Below, in pieces: positions 1-10,740 of a stretch of 64,000 nucleotides of DNA. Made by a program: the position numbers and the translations under genes. Position 1 is the stretch's first letter; each line of letters opens with the position of its first letter. The stretch is from Epiperipatus broadwayi (Eukaryota; Onychophora; Udeonychophora; Euonychophora; Peripatidae). Under the pieces are notes generated by a model, which made no database searches, was not told the origin of the DNA, and saw only the letters and a program-made list of their open reading frames with translations. The DNA is taken from the NCBI GenBank assembly GCA_028023455.1, contig JAQFVV010012531.1, forward strand, positions 1,548,001 through 1,612,000. The letters are read 5' to 3'.

Positions 1-1680
1 TAATTTGGTTGCAATAGTGATGTCATTGTGATGAAATAGTGATCTTTTACTTTATTAAAAGCAACTGAACCATATCGAAATATGTTCTAGACTTCACCAT
101 TTATGCAGGTCCATCTTTCCTCATAAAGGTATTTTAAATTGTCTTACATTTTCAAGTTAATAATTATCCACACTAAATGATATTGAAAATTTGTTTTCCA
201 TAACTGCTTGATAAAGAATTTAAATTTTTGAACATTAATTATTAAACCAATGACTTTATATGTTAAGTGCATTCTATAAATTGTCTTGAACTGGCAATAA
301 TAGCACAATCAGCAGCATACTGTAAATCCAGAATACAAGAAGTGTTTGCTTTAATCAATTCATATTAAAAATTCCAGTATCAAACTTATATTGCATTTTG
401 ATCCCTGGTTCATTAAGTTGTCAATAAACAGTTTCAAAAATTATTATTATAAAAATTAAAAACATCATTTGATCAAGTACATATTCTTGTTTAATCCCAG
501 TTTTTATTTCAACTATCTCAGATTTTCCACCTATAATAATAATACTTCCTCTTATTGCATTATTTAGAGACTATATAATATGAATAATTTTTTATGAACA
601 ATTAATTTCAAGCAATGTGCTGTAAATCCATTTGATTAATTATTGACTCAAATGCTTTGACCAAATCAATAAATGTAAAGTATAATTTATTCTTTTGTTC
701 TTGACAATTTTTTTGTATTTGACTGGCAATAAAAATCATATGTTTAGTGCTTCTTGATTCTCTAAAAACATCTTGAGTTTCTAGGTCTATTCATCAGAGA
801 TTGAAAGAAATCTTTTTCAAAAACAATCCTTGAAAATAACTTTGATTTAGTTGATAATAATTGCATTCCATAACAATAATTGTATTCTTGTTCTTTTTAT
901 TTTTAAAAATTAGGATAATAAAAGCATTCTTAAAGTCAAGTAATACAATTTCATGAGTCTAAATATTTCTGAAAAATTCTAATATTTTTGAAGTTACTAT
1001 TTTTCCATCATATTTTAAAATTTCTTCATGTATCTTATCAGGATGCAATCTTTCAATTTTTAAGATTACAATTTTTTGACTTCACTTAGGTTGATATTTT
1101 TGTCCAAATCTAAGTTTAGATAAAATAAATAATTCACTAAGTCTTCATTTCAATTTTTCAGCTATTATTCAAAAGACGATCTTTTTGAAATATCTTGTCA
1201 TTCATGAATTGTCATTGCTAGATTTAATAGAATTGTGATACTGTTTTCAGATTCTTATATTGCTTTCAATGCATCAGAAAAAGATTAAATGATTATAATC
1301 AGCAAATATCTTTTTTGCAGTTTTGATTTACCAATCATTTTTAAGTCTTTTTGTTAGTTGTTGGAACTTCCGTCTCTAAATCTCTATATTTATTTATGAA
1401 GTTCCACATTCAATTTTTTTCCTATCAAACAGAAAATGCTACATATTTCCTTTTAATCAAAATCATTAATAATGGGATCATTGTCAGAAACCCCATCATG
1501 ATTCTTTTTTTTAGTGAATCCATGAATTGATTTACTTGTATCCATAATACAATCCTTAAGAGTAATTCCATGCCTCATTAACATGACAATCCTGAAAGTC
1601 TAATTTAGCAATTTTAGTGTTTAATAGTGGAGGTAAATAATTATATAATCCATTCTCAGTATAGTCAAGCAAATAATTCT
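1..1680 (-). mobile_element. LINE-M copy 1, decayed non-LTR retrotransposon, cut by window edge
   Basis: Reverse-strand reading, with many stops and frameshifts, recovers pieces of a non-LTR polyprotein. Near 1440-1500 there is a DNDPIINDL-like stretch typical of the endonuclease-RT linker. Near 610-690 a LYFTFIDLVKAF segment is RT motif A. Near 300-350 a LDLQYAADCAI segment is the catalytic YADD box with the first Asp changed to Ala. The order on the - strand (linker, motif A, YADD) is correct. A second copy at 48280-50260 aligns along most of its length, which supports one family. Long dead; clade not resolved. Confidence 0.8.
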
Positions 1681-3699
1681 TTAAGCAACTTTAATAAATA
1701 TATTTAATGAAATGACAATTGCTCAGGTATTCATAAGAAGTTTGTGTGCCAGAAGCATTGTAATTGGAATCGATTCAAGGATCGTACTTCTTTACTAAAC
1801 ATGCAAGGCAGCAATTTTAATTAGTAATAAAATAATTTCGGCTTTAATATAATCAATGTATAATAATTTCCTTTCTTTTGCATTTTTAATATAAAAATAC
1901 ATTAATCTTTAAAATCAAGCGTATTACAGAACAATTTTTATTAGATTTCTATTTTAAAAATAACATATATTTTAATTTTTCTCTTTTATCAGTCTTCATT
2001 AAAAATATCAATGTAAGGATAAGTAATTGATGAACACATGGTGATAATACTAATCAGATTTCCAGATCTTTTACAGACTAGTTACCATAACTTTAATGAT
2101 CTTATTGGAACAGTAATTGAATGGATAGAAGACAACATAGTGGGAAAAATACTGAGAGATTTTAAACCTGATCAGTGAATAAATGATTATTTATTTATAA
2201 TTATGAAACTTATAGAAATAAATAGAAAAATAGGCAGAAATTTAGGTGATTTTTATAGTTGTAAAGAAAGAAGGCTTATGTTAAAATGAATGAGTAGATT
2301 GAGGACAAGTTGGTTAAATTTGACAATAGTGAAACCTTGGTGGATTTGATTAAGAAATTATATGAAAAAACTACAAAGTCACAGTTAAATCTAATATTGA
2401 TTAAAATGAGGATAACCTATCTCATGTATTTTGCTTTTTTATTATAAGAAAAAGATTAGGAAGGAATATAAAGTTTTGGTGACCGATGTTTTTAGGGGAG
2501 TGGCAGGAAATTGTATATATTACAAGGGGGAGGTTGCTATTTTTTAATGTGTAGAAAATAAAAAAATATGGAGATATTTTTGGAAACTTGTACAAAGGTG
2601 GGTAAAGAAATAGGACAAATAATGCAAGCTGATAATAAAAAAAGATTGTTAAAGAAATTAACATTGTTTTATAATAGATATGATGTAGCAAGAATTTTAT
2701 GGGAGTTGAAGAACCATAGTTAACCTATGGGAATGATGTGTTTTGTGTTAATAAAAATATGATGGTTATTCTATAAAAGGTTCATAGGAGGACATATTTT
2801 GGATACAAATGTATAGATAGCAAGTAATTCAATAAAAGGTGGTATCGTCAAATTTTTTATGTGAAGAATGCAAAAGAGTTAAAAATATTTGGGAGATTAC
2901 AATTAATGTATTGTAACAGAATAGCCAAAATAGTTTTTAATTGGACTTTAAGTAATGGACAAGCTACAAGATAAATGAGGAAGATAATAGATATGCTAAA
3001 TAATTGAACAAATATATCTGTTTATCTGTGTGGGATGAATATATTTAGAAGAGTGTTGATTGTTATAATAGTAAAGATTGGCTAGAATAGTTTCATTAAT
3101 AAAGGCAGATGTGGGAGAGCATTCTATAGAGAGCAAAAAAAAAAGTTTGAATATATGTAAAAAGTAACATTATTAGATGTGAATCAATTTATGATATTAA
3201 GGAAAATAATTCATTTTTTAAAACTTGAATAGATTTTTTAGCAACAAGATAATGTATTTGTGAATGAAAAAATTTGGGTGAATTATTTTGTAAATTGTAT
3301 AATGAAAATATAAAAAAGTATAAAACATTTTATTTTATTTTTTTTACATGTGCTGTATTATAATAAATATGACTAGCAATAATTTTCAAAATGCATTTAA
3401 TGCATCCAATTTATTATTTTCAAACATGACATGCTGATTTTTTTATTGTTGAACTTAATATAAGCTCAATGGAAGATTGTTAAACAATAAAAACTAACCG
3501 CTTACATTTGAAAATAATAAATAAAATGCTTATTGGAAAATGTCTCTTATTATTCATCACATGATCACCATCGCTTATACTAGCACATAATTGTTATTAA
3601 ACAAGGCAAAATTCTCCTTACAGTAGTGCCACCCTGTGCCAACCAGAGTAATCAATGGATGCCAGAAGGCTTGTGCATAAAATCCCTATACAATGCCTA

Positions 3700-3765
3700 C
3701 TCATCCAATATCCCCAGATTAGTTTCTGGCTTATGGCCATCATCAGTGAGGAGCTTAGATTGAAA
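3700..3765 (-). ncRNA. Hammerhead-like ribozyme motif, left arm of fold-back A copy 1
   Basis: On the - strand the canonical core CTGATGA (+ strand 3740-3746) is followed by a 4-bp stem II (TGGC/GCCA, loop CATAA), then GAAAC (3722-3726) and TAATC. The proximal stem I pairs five bases (CCTCA with TGGGG). The other copies have TAGTC after GAAAC, making ACTAGT, a palindromic stem III that would need dimers; here one base is changed (ACTAAT), so cleavage is doubtful. Confidence 0.7.
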
Positions 3766-3875
3766 ATATTATTGTGTTTTCAATTTCATTCTTATGGTTT
3801 TGTAGTTAAGTAGAGATAAAAGGTGGCTGCTGGAGGGTTGCATTAGATCCTAAGATCTAGGTGCAGTGCTCTCAG

Positions 3876-3934
3876 ATCCAAAGCTCATCACTGACGATGG
3901 CCATAAGCCAGAAACTAGTCTGGGGATATTGGAT
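3876..3934 (+). ncRNA. Hammerhead-like ribozyme motif, right arm of fold-back A copy 1
   Basis: Core CTGACGA (3891-3897; position 7 is variable in hammerheads), stem II TGGC/GCCA with loop CATAA, GAAAC (3911-3915), then TAGTC, giving the self-complementary ACTAGT stem III and a GTC cleavage triplet ending at 3920. Stem I: TCA pairs with TGG near the core, then an internal loop, then ATCCAA (3876-3881) pairs exactly with TTGGAT (3929-3934). All core bases of a type I hammerhead are present. Confidence 0.75.
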
Positions 3935-4368
3935 GAGTAGGCATTGGATAGGGATTTTATGCACAAGCCTTCTGGCATCCATTGATTACTCTGGTTGGCA
4001 CAGGGTGGCACTCCTGTATGGAGAGTTTTGCCTTGTCTCATTATTGTTATTATTTATATTTAATGTAATATTGAAAATATTAATCACTTGTTAACATAGT
4101 GTAAATGAAAAATAAAATAATGCAAATAGTGAAGTTGTGGAAAAATAAATATTGATTAAATAGTTATGTAAAAAATTTGGGTTGGTATTGGTTGACCTTA
4201 AAATTAAAATTATTGAATGAATAAAGATAACATTATAGAAATGATGTAATGTGTAAATATATTTTGGATGTTAGGCAAGTTGGGAATAATATGATGATTA
4301 ATGAGTTTCATTTGATTTAATGGTTAGATTTCTAACTTCACTGAAGAAGAAGCCATCATATATTATGC

Positions 4369-5074
4369 TTAACATTCATACATTGATGATAACTGGTTAT
4401 CAGATAGGACTGCCCACCATATTTCTAAATTAGGATAAGAACCAATAGTTTGGAAATCTGGTTAGCAATATCAGATTTTGATTATTCATGTTTAACAAAG
4501 TTGTCTCTAGAGTAGAGTGGTGTAACATGTTTAAATGTAAGCTGGAAGAACAGTCAATATTTAACATTTTATTTTGACAATAAATCAACAATTATTCTAA
4601 ATCAGCAATATTGATTTTACAATGATTTCGTGAATTTTTTGATATTCGGATTTAGTAATGATAAATTTTCTTTATATAAGATAAGAATGGGGAAGATTTT
4701 TTTTTTTTTTGCTATTTATTTTATTGGATAGTGAAGATTAATGAATTGGTTAATAGTCATGATGCAGAAGCCATGCCTATTGTCTGGATTTGAATTCATG
4801 CTGAAAAACACTTAAAAAAATTTTTTACCTGGCTTAGGATTTTTTTTTCTAGGTAACCAGCTAATCATTCAATATTGGTCAATAAATGAGTAATTAAACT
4901 ATAAGTAAAAGTGTTCCTCAATTTTTTTCTATAACAGTACTCCCAACTTGATCTTTTCTTTTTTTTTTTTTTTTGCTGTATTTTCCTTTTTTATATTCTT
5001 TGTACATGTATTAGTTATTGTTTTGTATAATTATAAATATATTATAATATATATTAATTAACTTAAATTAATAT
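4369..5074. other. AT-rich stretch without recognised features
   Basis: Contains poly-T runs (about 4697, 4966) and no convincing coding, RNA or repeat signal. Confidence 0.5.
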
Positions 5075-5270
5075 AGTTTTTTGGTTGTATTCTCATCCTT
5101 GGTGTTCGCCTTAAGATGGCGTTGATGCTAATCAAAAACATATACATATAATGATTCCGGGCCGGACCTAAATGATCGATTTGATCTAAAAAGATTTGAT
5201 TTCTTAGACTTGTAATAAATTATTCTATTAACTAATACTATTATATGATGTTAGTTTTTTTCATTTTTGT

Positions 5271-5730
5271 AAATGTTTATTAATCTTATCTTGTTTTTGA
5301 CTTTGTGTGTGTGTGTCTTTAAAGTTACAGTGTTTTTGTAATTTTTTTTTTTTTTTTGACTTTACATGTGTCTTTTTAAAGTTACGGTCTTTTTTTTTTT
5401 TTTTTGCAAGAGTAAATCAATAATTTGATTCAAAAGCAAGACGTAATAAGTAAATGTTTATTAATCTTATCTTGTTTTTGAGTTTGTGTGTGTGTCTTTA
5501 AAGTTACGGGGCTTTTTCGAATTTTTTTTTTTTTTAACTTTAGGTGTGTCTTTTTAAAGTTACAGTATTTTTTTTGCAAGAGTAAATCAATAATTTGATT
5601 CAAAAGCAAGACGTAATAAGTCAATGTTTATTAATCTTAGATTGTTTTTGAGTTTGTGTGTGGTCTTTAAAGTTATGGTATTTTTGGTCAAGAGTAAATC
5701 AATCATTTTATTAAAAAAGCAAGACGTAAT
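5271..5730. repeat. Tandem repeats, ~170-180 bp, inside T1
   Basis: Three copies start at about 5271, 5452 and 5623. Each has AATGTTTATTAATCTTA, a TTGTGTGTG-rich part, TCTTTAAAGTTA and AGTAAATCAAT, with long poly-T tracts between. The third copy is shortened. Confidence 0.85.
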
Positions 5731-5810
5731 TCTAAATCTATCAAAAGTATACTACAATTTAGAATTGATACCCGACTACTATTAGTAAGGACTGTCATTA
5801 AAAGATTCGA

Positions 5811-6300
5811 TTGAAAAATGATACCCGACTAATTACCGTTTTCTTTTTTTTTTGGGGTGGGGGGGGTGGGGACAGTAATGAATCAGAAAGTGGGTTGTTT
5901 TTGTTAAGTCTGTCTATATAAAAAGGGTACCGTTATTGAAATACTAAATTTAAAAATGATAGCCGACTAATTTGCGTTTCTTTTGACAGTAATTAATCAG
6001 AAAGTGGGTTTCTTTTTTTTTGGTAAATCTTGTGTTATATATAAAAACAAACAAACTGTAATTCAAAGACTCCATTGAAAAAAATCAAACTCTGTTGAAT
6101 TTGCTTTTTTTTTTTTTTTTTTTAAAGACAGTAATTAATCAGAAACTGGGTTGTTTTTGTTAGTGTGTAGATATAAAAACTAATCTTATTTTGAAATAAT
6201 AAATGTAACAAAACAAAAAAAAAAATAATACCCGACTAATTTTATTTTTCGGACAAGTAATTCCTAATAATTAGACAGTGGGTTGTTTTTGTTTGTGCGT
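5811..6300. repeat. Second tandem array inside T1
   Basis: Four diverged units each have a CAGTAAT-type box followed by CAGAAAGTGGGTTGTTTT or a close variant (5872, 5986, 6128, about 6254) and then a TATATAAAA-like box. Three also start with ACCCGACTAAT or a variant (5819, 5958, 6228). The TATA-like box repeating with the unit is notable. Confidence 0.75.
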
Positions 6301-6637
6301 ATATATATATAGCAAAAGTAACTACTCACGGACGAATTCTCGTGAAAACGGTACTTTTCGCGTGATCCTTTAATTTTTTTTTCCTTTTGCACCCTTAAAA
6401 GCAATTTTTGAGGGTTACCCCTTCGTAATAGAATCTTCAGAACATTATTACTAAACTTACAACAGTAAAGTAAGTTACAACACATTAAAAAAAATAGACG
6501 TCTTATCAAATTTAAAAAAACTCTAACTGTTTCAAATACACACACTCACACGAAACTACAGAGAAAATAGATATTCTACTATTACGAGAAAATGATGAAC
6601 AAAATTGACTACTACGGCAGCCGATCAAGGCATTTCT

Positions 6638-6860
6638 TTCTCTTTGCTTTTAGCATAGAAAAAAAGCCATAACCGGCAGCCATCGGGAACTCTTTCTGTG
6701 TTTTATCATAGAAAGAAGTCTCTTTGTGTTGGCTTCTGTCGCCGCCGCCTCCTCCGTCCAACATAACGTGAGAACTTTTCTGCGTTTATAACGTAGAAAA
6801 ATTCCTCTTTGGTTGGGTTAAAGCCGGTGAAATGGTATATTTCTAGGAATTTACCTAGAA
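6638..6860 (+). repeat. Four subterminal hairpins of T1
   Basis: Short stem-loops at 6638-6662, 6693-6714, 6776-6800 and 6841-6860 share the plan TTTCT...loop...AGAAA with different inner base pairs. Hairpins 2 and 3 contain a G-T opposition that would be a G-U pair in + strand RNA. The first has mismatches. They sit at steps of about 45-85 bases up to the terminal repeat. Confidence 0.65.
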
Positions 6861-6929
6861 GTAGCGACATCTTAAGGCGAACACCATGGATGAGAAAACA
6901 ACCAGTTTTTTTTTACTAAAATGATTACA

Positions 6930-7013
6930 TAAACATTTATTTTAGTGCTGTTTCTAATTGTAATACATTTAATCAGCCATAGCGTACAATAGCTTGAATG
7001 GCTGATTAAATGT
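6930..7013 (-). mobile_element. Small retroposon E, copy 1 (84 bp), 12-bp direct repeats
   Basis: Flanked by AAAATGATTACA at 6918-6929 and 7014-7025. Its left end (TAAACATTTATTTTA...) aligns with the left end of E copy 2 and the reverse complement of copy 3. Inside is a perfect 17-bp stem (6964-6980 with 6998-7014) enclosing AGCGTACAATAGCTTGA. It lies just outside transposon T1. Confidence 0.7.
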
Positions 7014-7025
7014 AAAATGATTACA

Positions 7026-8579
7026 AAGGCATTAAAAGTAGTTCATAATATTAATTACTTATGTATATTCTATAATGAATTTGATAAATAATAATGATAT
7101 TCAAATTATATGTAATAATTAACTGTTGTTTTGTAGAAAGAAATAACAAAACAGAGATGAAATTAGTTGCACACTGCTCTTTCATCTTTTTTACACAAGA
7201 AGAGAATGATTATTATTATATACCTTGAGGAACAGATAGTGCAGCAATGAATATATGTAATAATTATTGGAGTATTATGAAATATTATAATTAAGTAGGT
7301 TACAAATTTTAATCTCTCCTTTATCACTATGCCACAACTATCTGCGAGTGCAGAAAAATTGTAGACCACACTTTCTCATTATATATATATTTCGTGAAAC
7401 AACAATATTTATCCATCAAATTGGATAGTGACTTAAACATCTGAACTTCACACTCATGTTAATAATATGATATTTATATATGCTGTAAATATGACCTCTT
7501 TCATTTTAGAACTTGGATTTATTTATCATTCTTCACATATTTTTTATTTACATTAGTTAAAAGATTAAAAAGATATCGTCTTATTTATTTTTTAACTAAT
7601 TTTAGTTTTTCTTTTATTATTTTTAATAGTTATTATGCAGAAAAGCTTAATTTATATAAATAAGTAGGAGAAAATTGCAGCAATATAACTGAAACTCCCA
7701 CCCCTGAAACGGAAATCTTCCAATCCCTTTCCGTTTCACCATCAATCTAATGACCTACTCGTCTGATCTAGTTTTGTACTTATTTTAAAAGTCAAAATAT
7801 TATAAATTCAAGAGCGGTTAAATTTGCTATCATGGTCGCCTAAATGGCATTATTTCATTCACATACGAAGGTATGCTATAGTTAGACAGGATTGATAAAA
7901 TTATAGCGTAGAAATGTTCATAATATGTTATAAAATGTTTTATTAATTTATAAGTCAATTCTGAATTTTATATTTGTATTATATTCGTATGTGGATGGAT
8001 AATCTAATTTATATAGGGATGGCTTGAAGATAAAATAGATTTTAAGATTTATTATTAAAAAAAAGTATATCAAATGTTTTTTATATTCAAAAACGGTTTT
8101 TTGATATTTAATATAAATAACAAAATAAAAGTTTGTTTAAAATCTGTCAAAATTGTTTTCTAAAAAAAAAAAAAAAAAGTATTTTAAAAGAAAAGAGTTT
8201 ATTTTAAAAAAAAAAAAAAAAGAAATGATAAAAAAAATGTTAAAAGATTATATGTAATTGAAAGTTTTGGTCGTAATTAAAAAAAAAAAAATGGAGATTT
8301 TTTTGTAAACCAGAAAACAATTGGTGACCACACCTGCATTGGGCAAAAGTAAAAAGCTATTTTTACTAATTAAAGTTGTTTACAAAAAAAAAAAAAGACT
8401 ATCATAAATCAGGAAACCGTTACTATCTGCTAAGTTGTATAAATTAATAACACCTAAAAATTTAATTGAAAAATTGGAATTGATATATATATATTTTATT
8501 GAATTTTTAAAGCTAATGAAATTTTAACACCTCAGAGACGTTATCAATAGATCGAATGATTTATTTAATTCAAAGCTAT
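7026..8579. other. AT-rich spacer with two small inverted repeats
   Basis: A perfect 11-bp hairpin (TGAAACGGAAA) is at 7704-7737. A 14-base inverted pair with one mismatch (7856-7869 with 7984-7997, around CACATACGAA) brackets 114 bases, possibly a tiny MITE. Several poly-A runs follow at 8160-8400. No gene seen. Confidence 0.5.
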
Positions 8580-10740
8580 TTGGTCCTGATGCAAACAGAA
8601 TTCCTGAAGGTGTCATGGCCTAGGAGGTGGAAAATATAAATAGGCCATAAATTTAAGCTCGGAAAAGGAGACTCCATTTTGAAGAACTATTGCATTAGAA
8701 GTTATGTCCGCTATTAATTGTGCAATGCCCTGCTAAGAAAGGTGAAGTTTGCTGTTTTCTCTGTCATGGAAACGTCTGAGTTTGATCCATCCTAGGCCGC
8801 CGCAAGAACAAACATGCAGCCAGAATAATCCTAGCCGAACAAATTCAAAAGGAAGATGCCATAAGCCGCCAAAGGAACTCACCTTAACTCCAGCCATTCA
8901 AGCCATGTAAATACCGGTAAAAATTTAAATTAAAACCACAGAATTCTGTGTTAATCCTTATTAATTATTCTTTTACTTAGCTAACTATATATATATCTCA
9001 ATGTAACTATTTTAAATGTAAATTGTTCATGTTGAACATATGTCTAAAATTTCTACTTGAAAATAATATTTAAAGGAGGCTAAATGACCTACTTTTGCTA
9101 ATTGTGTTAATGTTCAAAGAGTTTAAATTCTACCTTATAATAATATTTTAAAAAGGGGATATCAAAGACCTACTTTTCTGATTTCTATTATTAAATTTAA
9201 TATTTACTGTGTTAAATTAATCAATGCGTTATATTTATTTTTCTTTATTTTGCTTATTCTAATTAATAATTATGCCTTTACTTCAAAACAGCGAGCACAT
9301 AATTTCCAAATATTTTCAAGAAGATATTTATTTCAAATCTTGCTATTATTCTATATTATAGTGTCTTTTGCTGCGCGCTGTTTCGAAATCCTATTTTAAG
9401 TAATAGCAACCCTGTTGTGCTCGTTATTATTTTATAAATTATTGATGATGTAAATTTTAAATGTGGCTCGTAAATTCAAAATTTGCGATGTTTAATTATT
9501 CTTAAATTGGAGTAGTCTCGAGTATATTTACAAGTATATTTGCCTATAAATTTATTTTGTAAATCCCTTAAATATACTTTCCCTCCTTAAGAGTTTTATT
9601 AGCAGTAAATAACCTAATAGATTGAACGGGATAAAATAAAGTTTATATATATAAATCTCCCGTCAGTAGCATATGTTTCTCTCATGCTACCTAAGAGTTG
9701 GTTCGTGGATCAAGCTGATAAGCTATTGTTCACGTATATTATAGTCTCAAATTTATATATAATATTCTTTGACTTGGTGGATGTGATCTCTTATCCATAA
9801 ATAATTCTCGTTTTGCTGCTTTATTATATACGTATCTAAGATGGAGCCACAGTGAATCCAGCCCATCTTCCTTCTTCAGGTCGTGCAGGTGCTAAGCCTG
9901 GGCTAAAGGCCAGGTGAGCACGTAAGTCCCCCGCCTCTTATGAACCAAATAAAGGTTCCTTACCCGCAGCATAACAATCGGTTCCAAGATACCGGCACTC
10001 GGCGCAAGAACCCTTGATATCTTCATCCATCCGCAGAGCAACTTTTATTATTATATGTATCTGTGCGTAGCGCATTTGGTAAAATCTTATAACCAACTCT
10101 ACCTCTTTAATATTTATTCTTCAGCATTTTCTGAAGTATTTTTTTGAATACCAGTTCGATCTAAAGTTATTTGGGCTGGTCTATACACCCACTATTAAAT
10201 ATATGTAATAACTAAAATGCATAGTTAAGTTACTCCAGGTTTAGTCTAATTATCTAATAGCCGCCGAACTTTGAATAGGAAATGGCATAATTATTAGATT
10301 TAACATCGTGATTATTCTGAAATATATGCCTTCAAATTTATTCATGATAGCCAAAACTTGTTTTATTAAAGCGGATATGATTGTTATGCTAATACACTTA
10401 TTATTCTTATGTAAGAAAATCTGTTAGTTTTAAAGTCAATCAAATGCCTGCGTGCAATCCCATTTGATACGCTAAGTAGTTATATATATTTTTTCGTTAT
10501 GCTAGATTATTTATAATGGTCAATAAATGTAATTTTAATTTAACCTATATCCGTTTCTATCTCATTATTGATCCAATCCAATTCAACCATACTTCATTAA
10601 TAAAGGTGGGTAAGACCCCTTTGTAATTTATATATAGTTAGATTAATCATTTGAGCTATTTTGGGCCGAGAGTTATTATTTCTACCTGACCTATGCCGGC
10701 CGTGAATAAAGGGCTATGCTACATGTGGTTTCAAGGTTGT
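8580..10740. other. GC-richer, CpG-containing island of unknown nature
   Basis: Patches at 8580-8925, 9840-10050 and 10620-10740 are clearly richer in G+C and CpG than their surroundings. Near 8615-8648 an 8-bp hairpin (ATGGCCTA) encloses a TATAAATA box, and AATAAA occurs near 9948. A + reading frame at 8699-8885 gives a Cys-rich stretch (CPAKKGEVCCFLCHGN) and then GRRKNKHAARIILAEQIQ, but has two stops. Two AAGGTGGGTAAG / CCAGGTGAGCAC-like places resemble splice donors. An LTR element, a promoter or first exon of a host gene, or another transposon are all possible; no long terminal repeat pair was found. Confidence 0.4.

Larger units (their letters stand above)
3555..4033. mobile_element. Fold-back element A copy 1 (Penelope-like pLTR pair, non-autonomous) inside LINE-A
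   Basis: Two inverted arms, about 3601-3755 and 3884-4033, match closely and face each other across a spacer of about 130 bases. Each arm holds a hammerhead-like motif transcribed outward. The left end alone has an extra segment of about 45 bases (3555-3600, containing CACATGATCACC), a one-sided tail. An imperfect repeat (3541-3554 and 4034-4045) could be the target duplication. There is no ORF. PLEs are known to carry inverted or direct pLTRs, a short tail extension and hammerheads; assignment to PLE is inference from that. Confidence 0.75.
2080..4368 (+). mobile_element. LINE-A copy 1, decayed, interrupted by fold-back element A
   Basis: Fragments match the better copy at 35480-39070 in order: a VIEWIEDNIVGKILRD-like stretch (about 2110-2160, RT thumb side of motif 2), LIKKLYE (2348), the region after FADD (2580-2620), KKLTLFYNRYDVARIL (2650-2700), GRLQLMYCNRIAKIVFNW (2890-2945) and the C-terminal zinc-knuckle region (to about 3355). 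The match stops and resumes near 4117 with the MKLWKNKY-like segment, then ends in a shortened 3' UTR (about 4327-4368). The foreign stretch between holds fold-back A copy 1. There are many stops and it is inactive. Confidence 0.82.
5083..6903. mobile_element. Non-autonomous DNA transposon T1 with 8-bp target duplication
   Basis: Terminal inverted repeats of about 39 bp (5083-5121 and 6865-6903) begin GGTTGT and differ at only three or so positions. They are flanked on both sides by the 8 bases AGTTTTTT (5075-5082 and 6904-6911). The 1.8 kb interior has no transposase. It holds a block of three repeats of about 170-180 bp (5271-5730), a block of four diverged repeats of about 115-140 bp (5811-6300) and four short hairpins beside the right end. 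An 8-bp duplication is known for hAT, P, Merlin and many Mutator-like elements; the GG start argues against typical hAT. Superfamily unresolved. Confidence 0.82.

Noticed and set aside
3591-4052. TTGTTATTA at 3591 and 4044 as target duplication of fold-back A copy 1
   Set aside because: Comparison with copies 2 and 4 shows the left occurrence is inside the element's tail segment.
4335-4368. ACTGAAGAAGAAGCC near the LINE-A 3' end
   Set aside because: Looks like a hammerhead core start but belongs to the LINE 3' UTR (other copies read GTTTAAGGAGAAGC).
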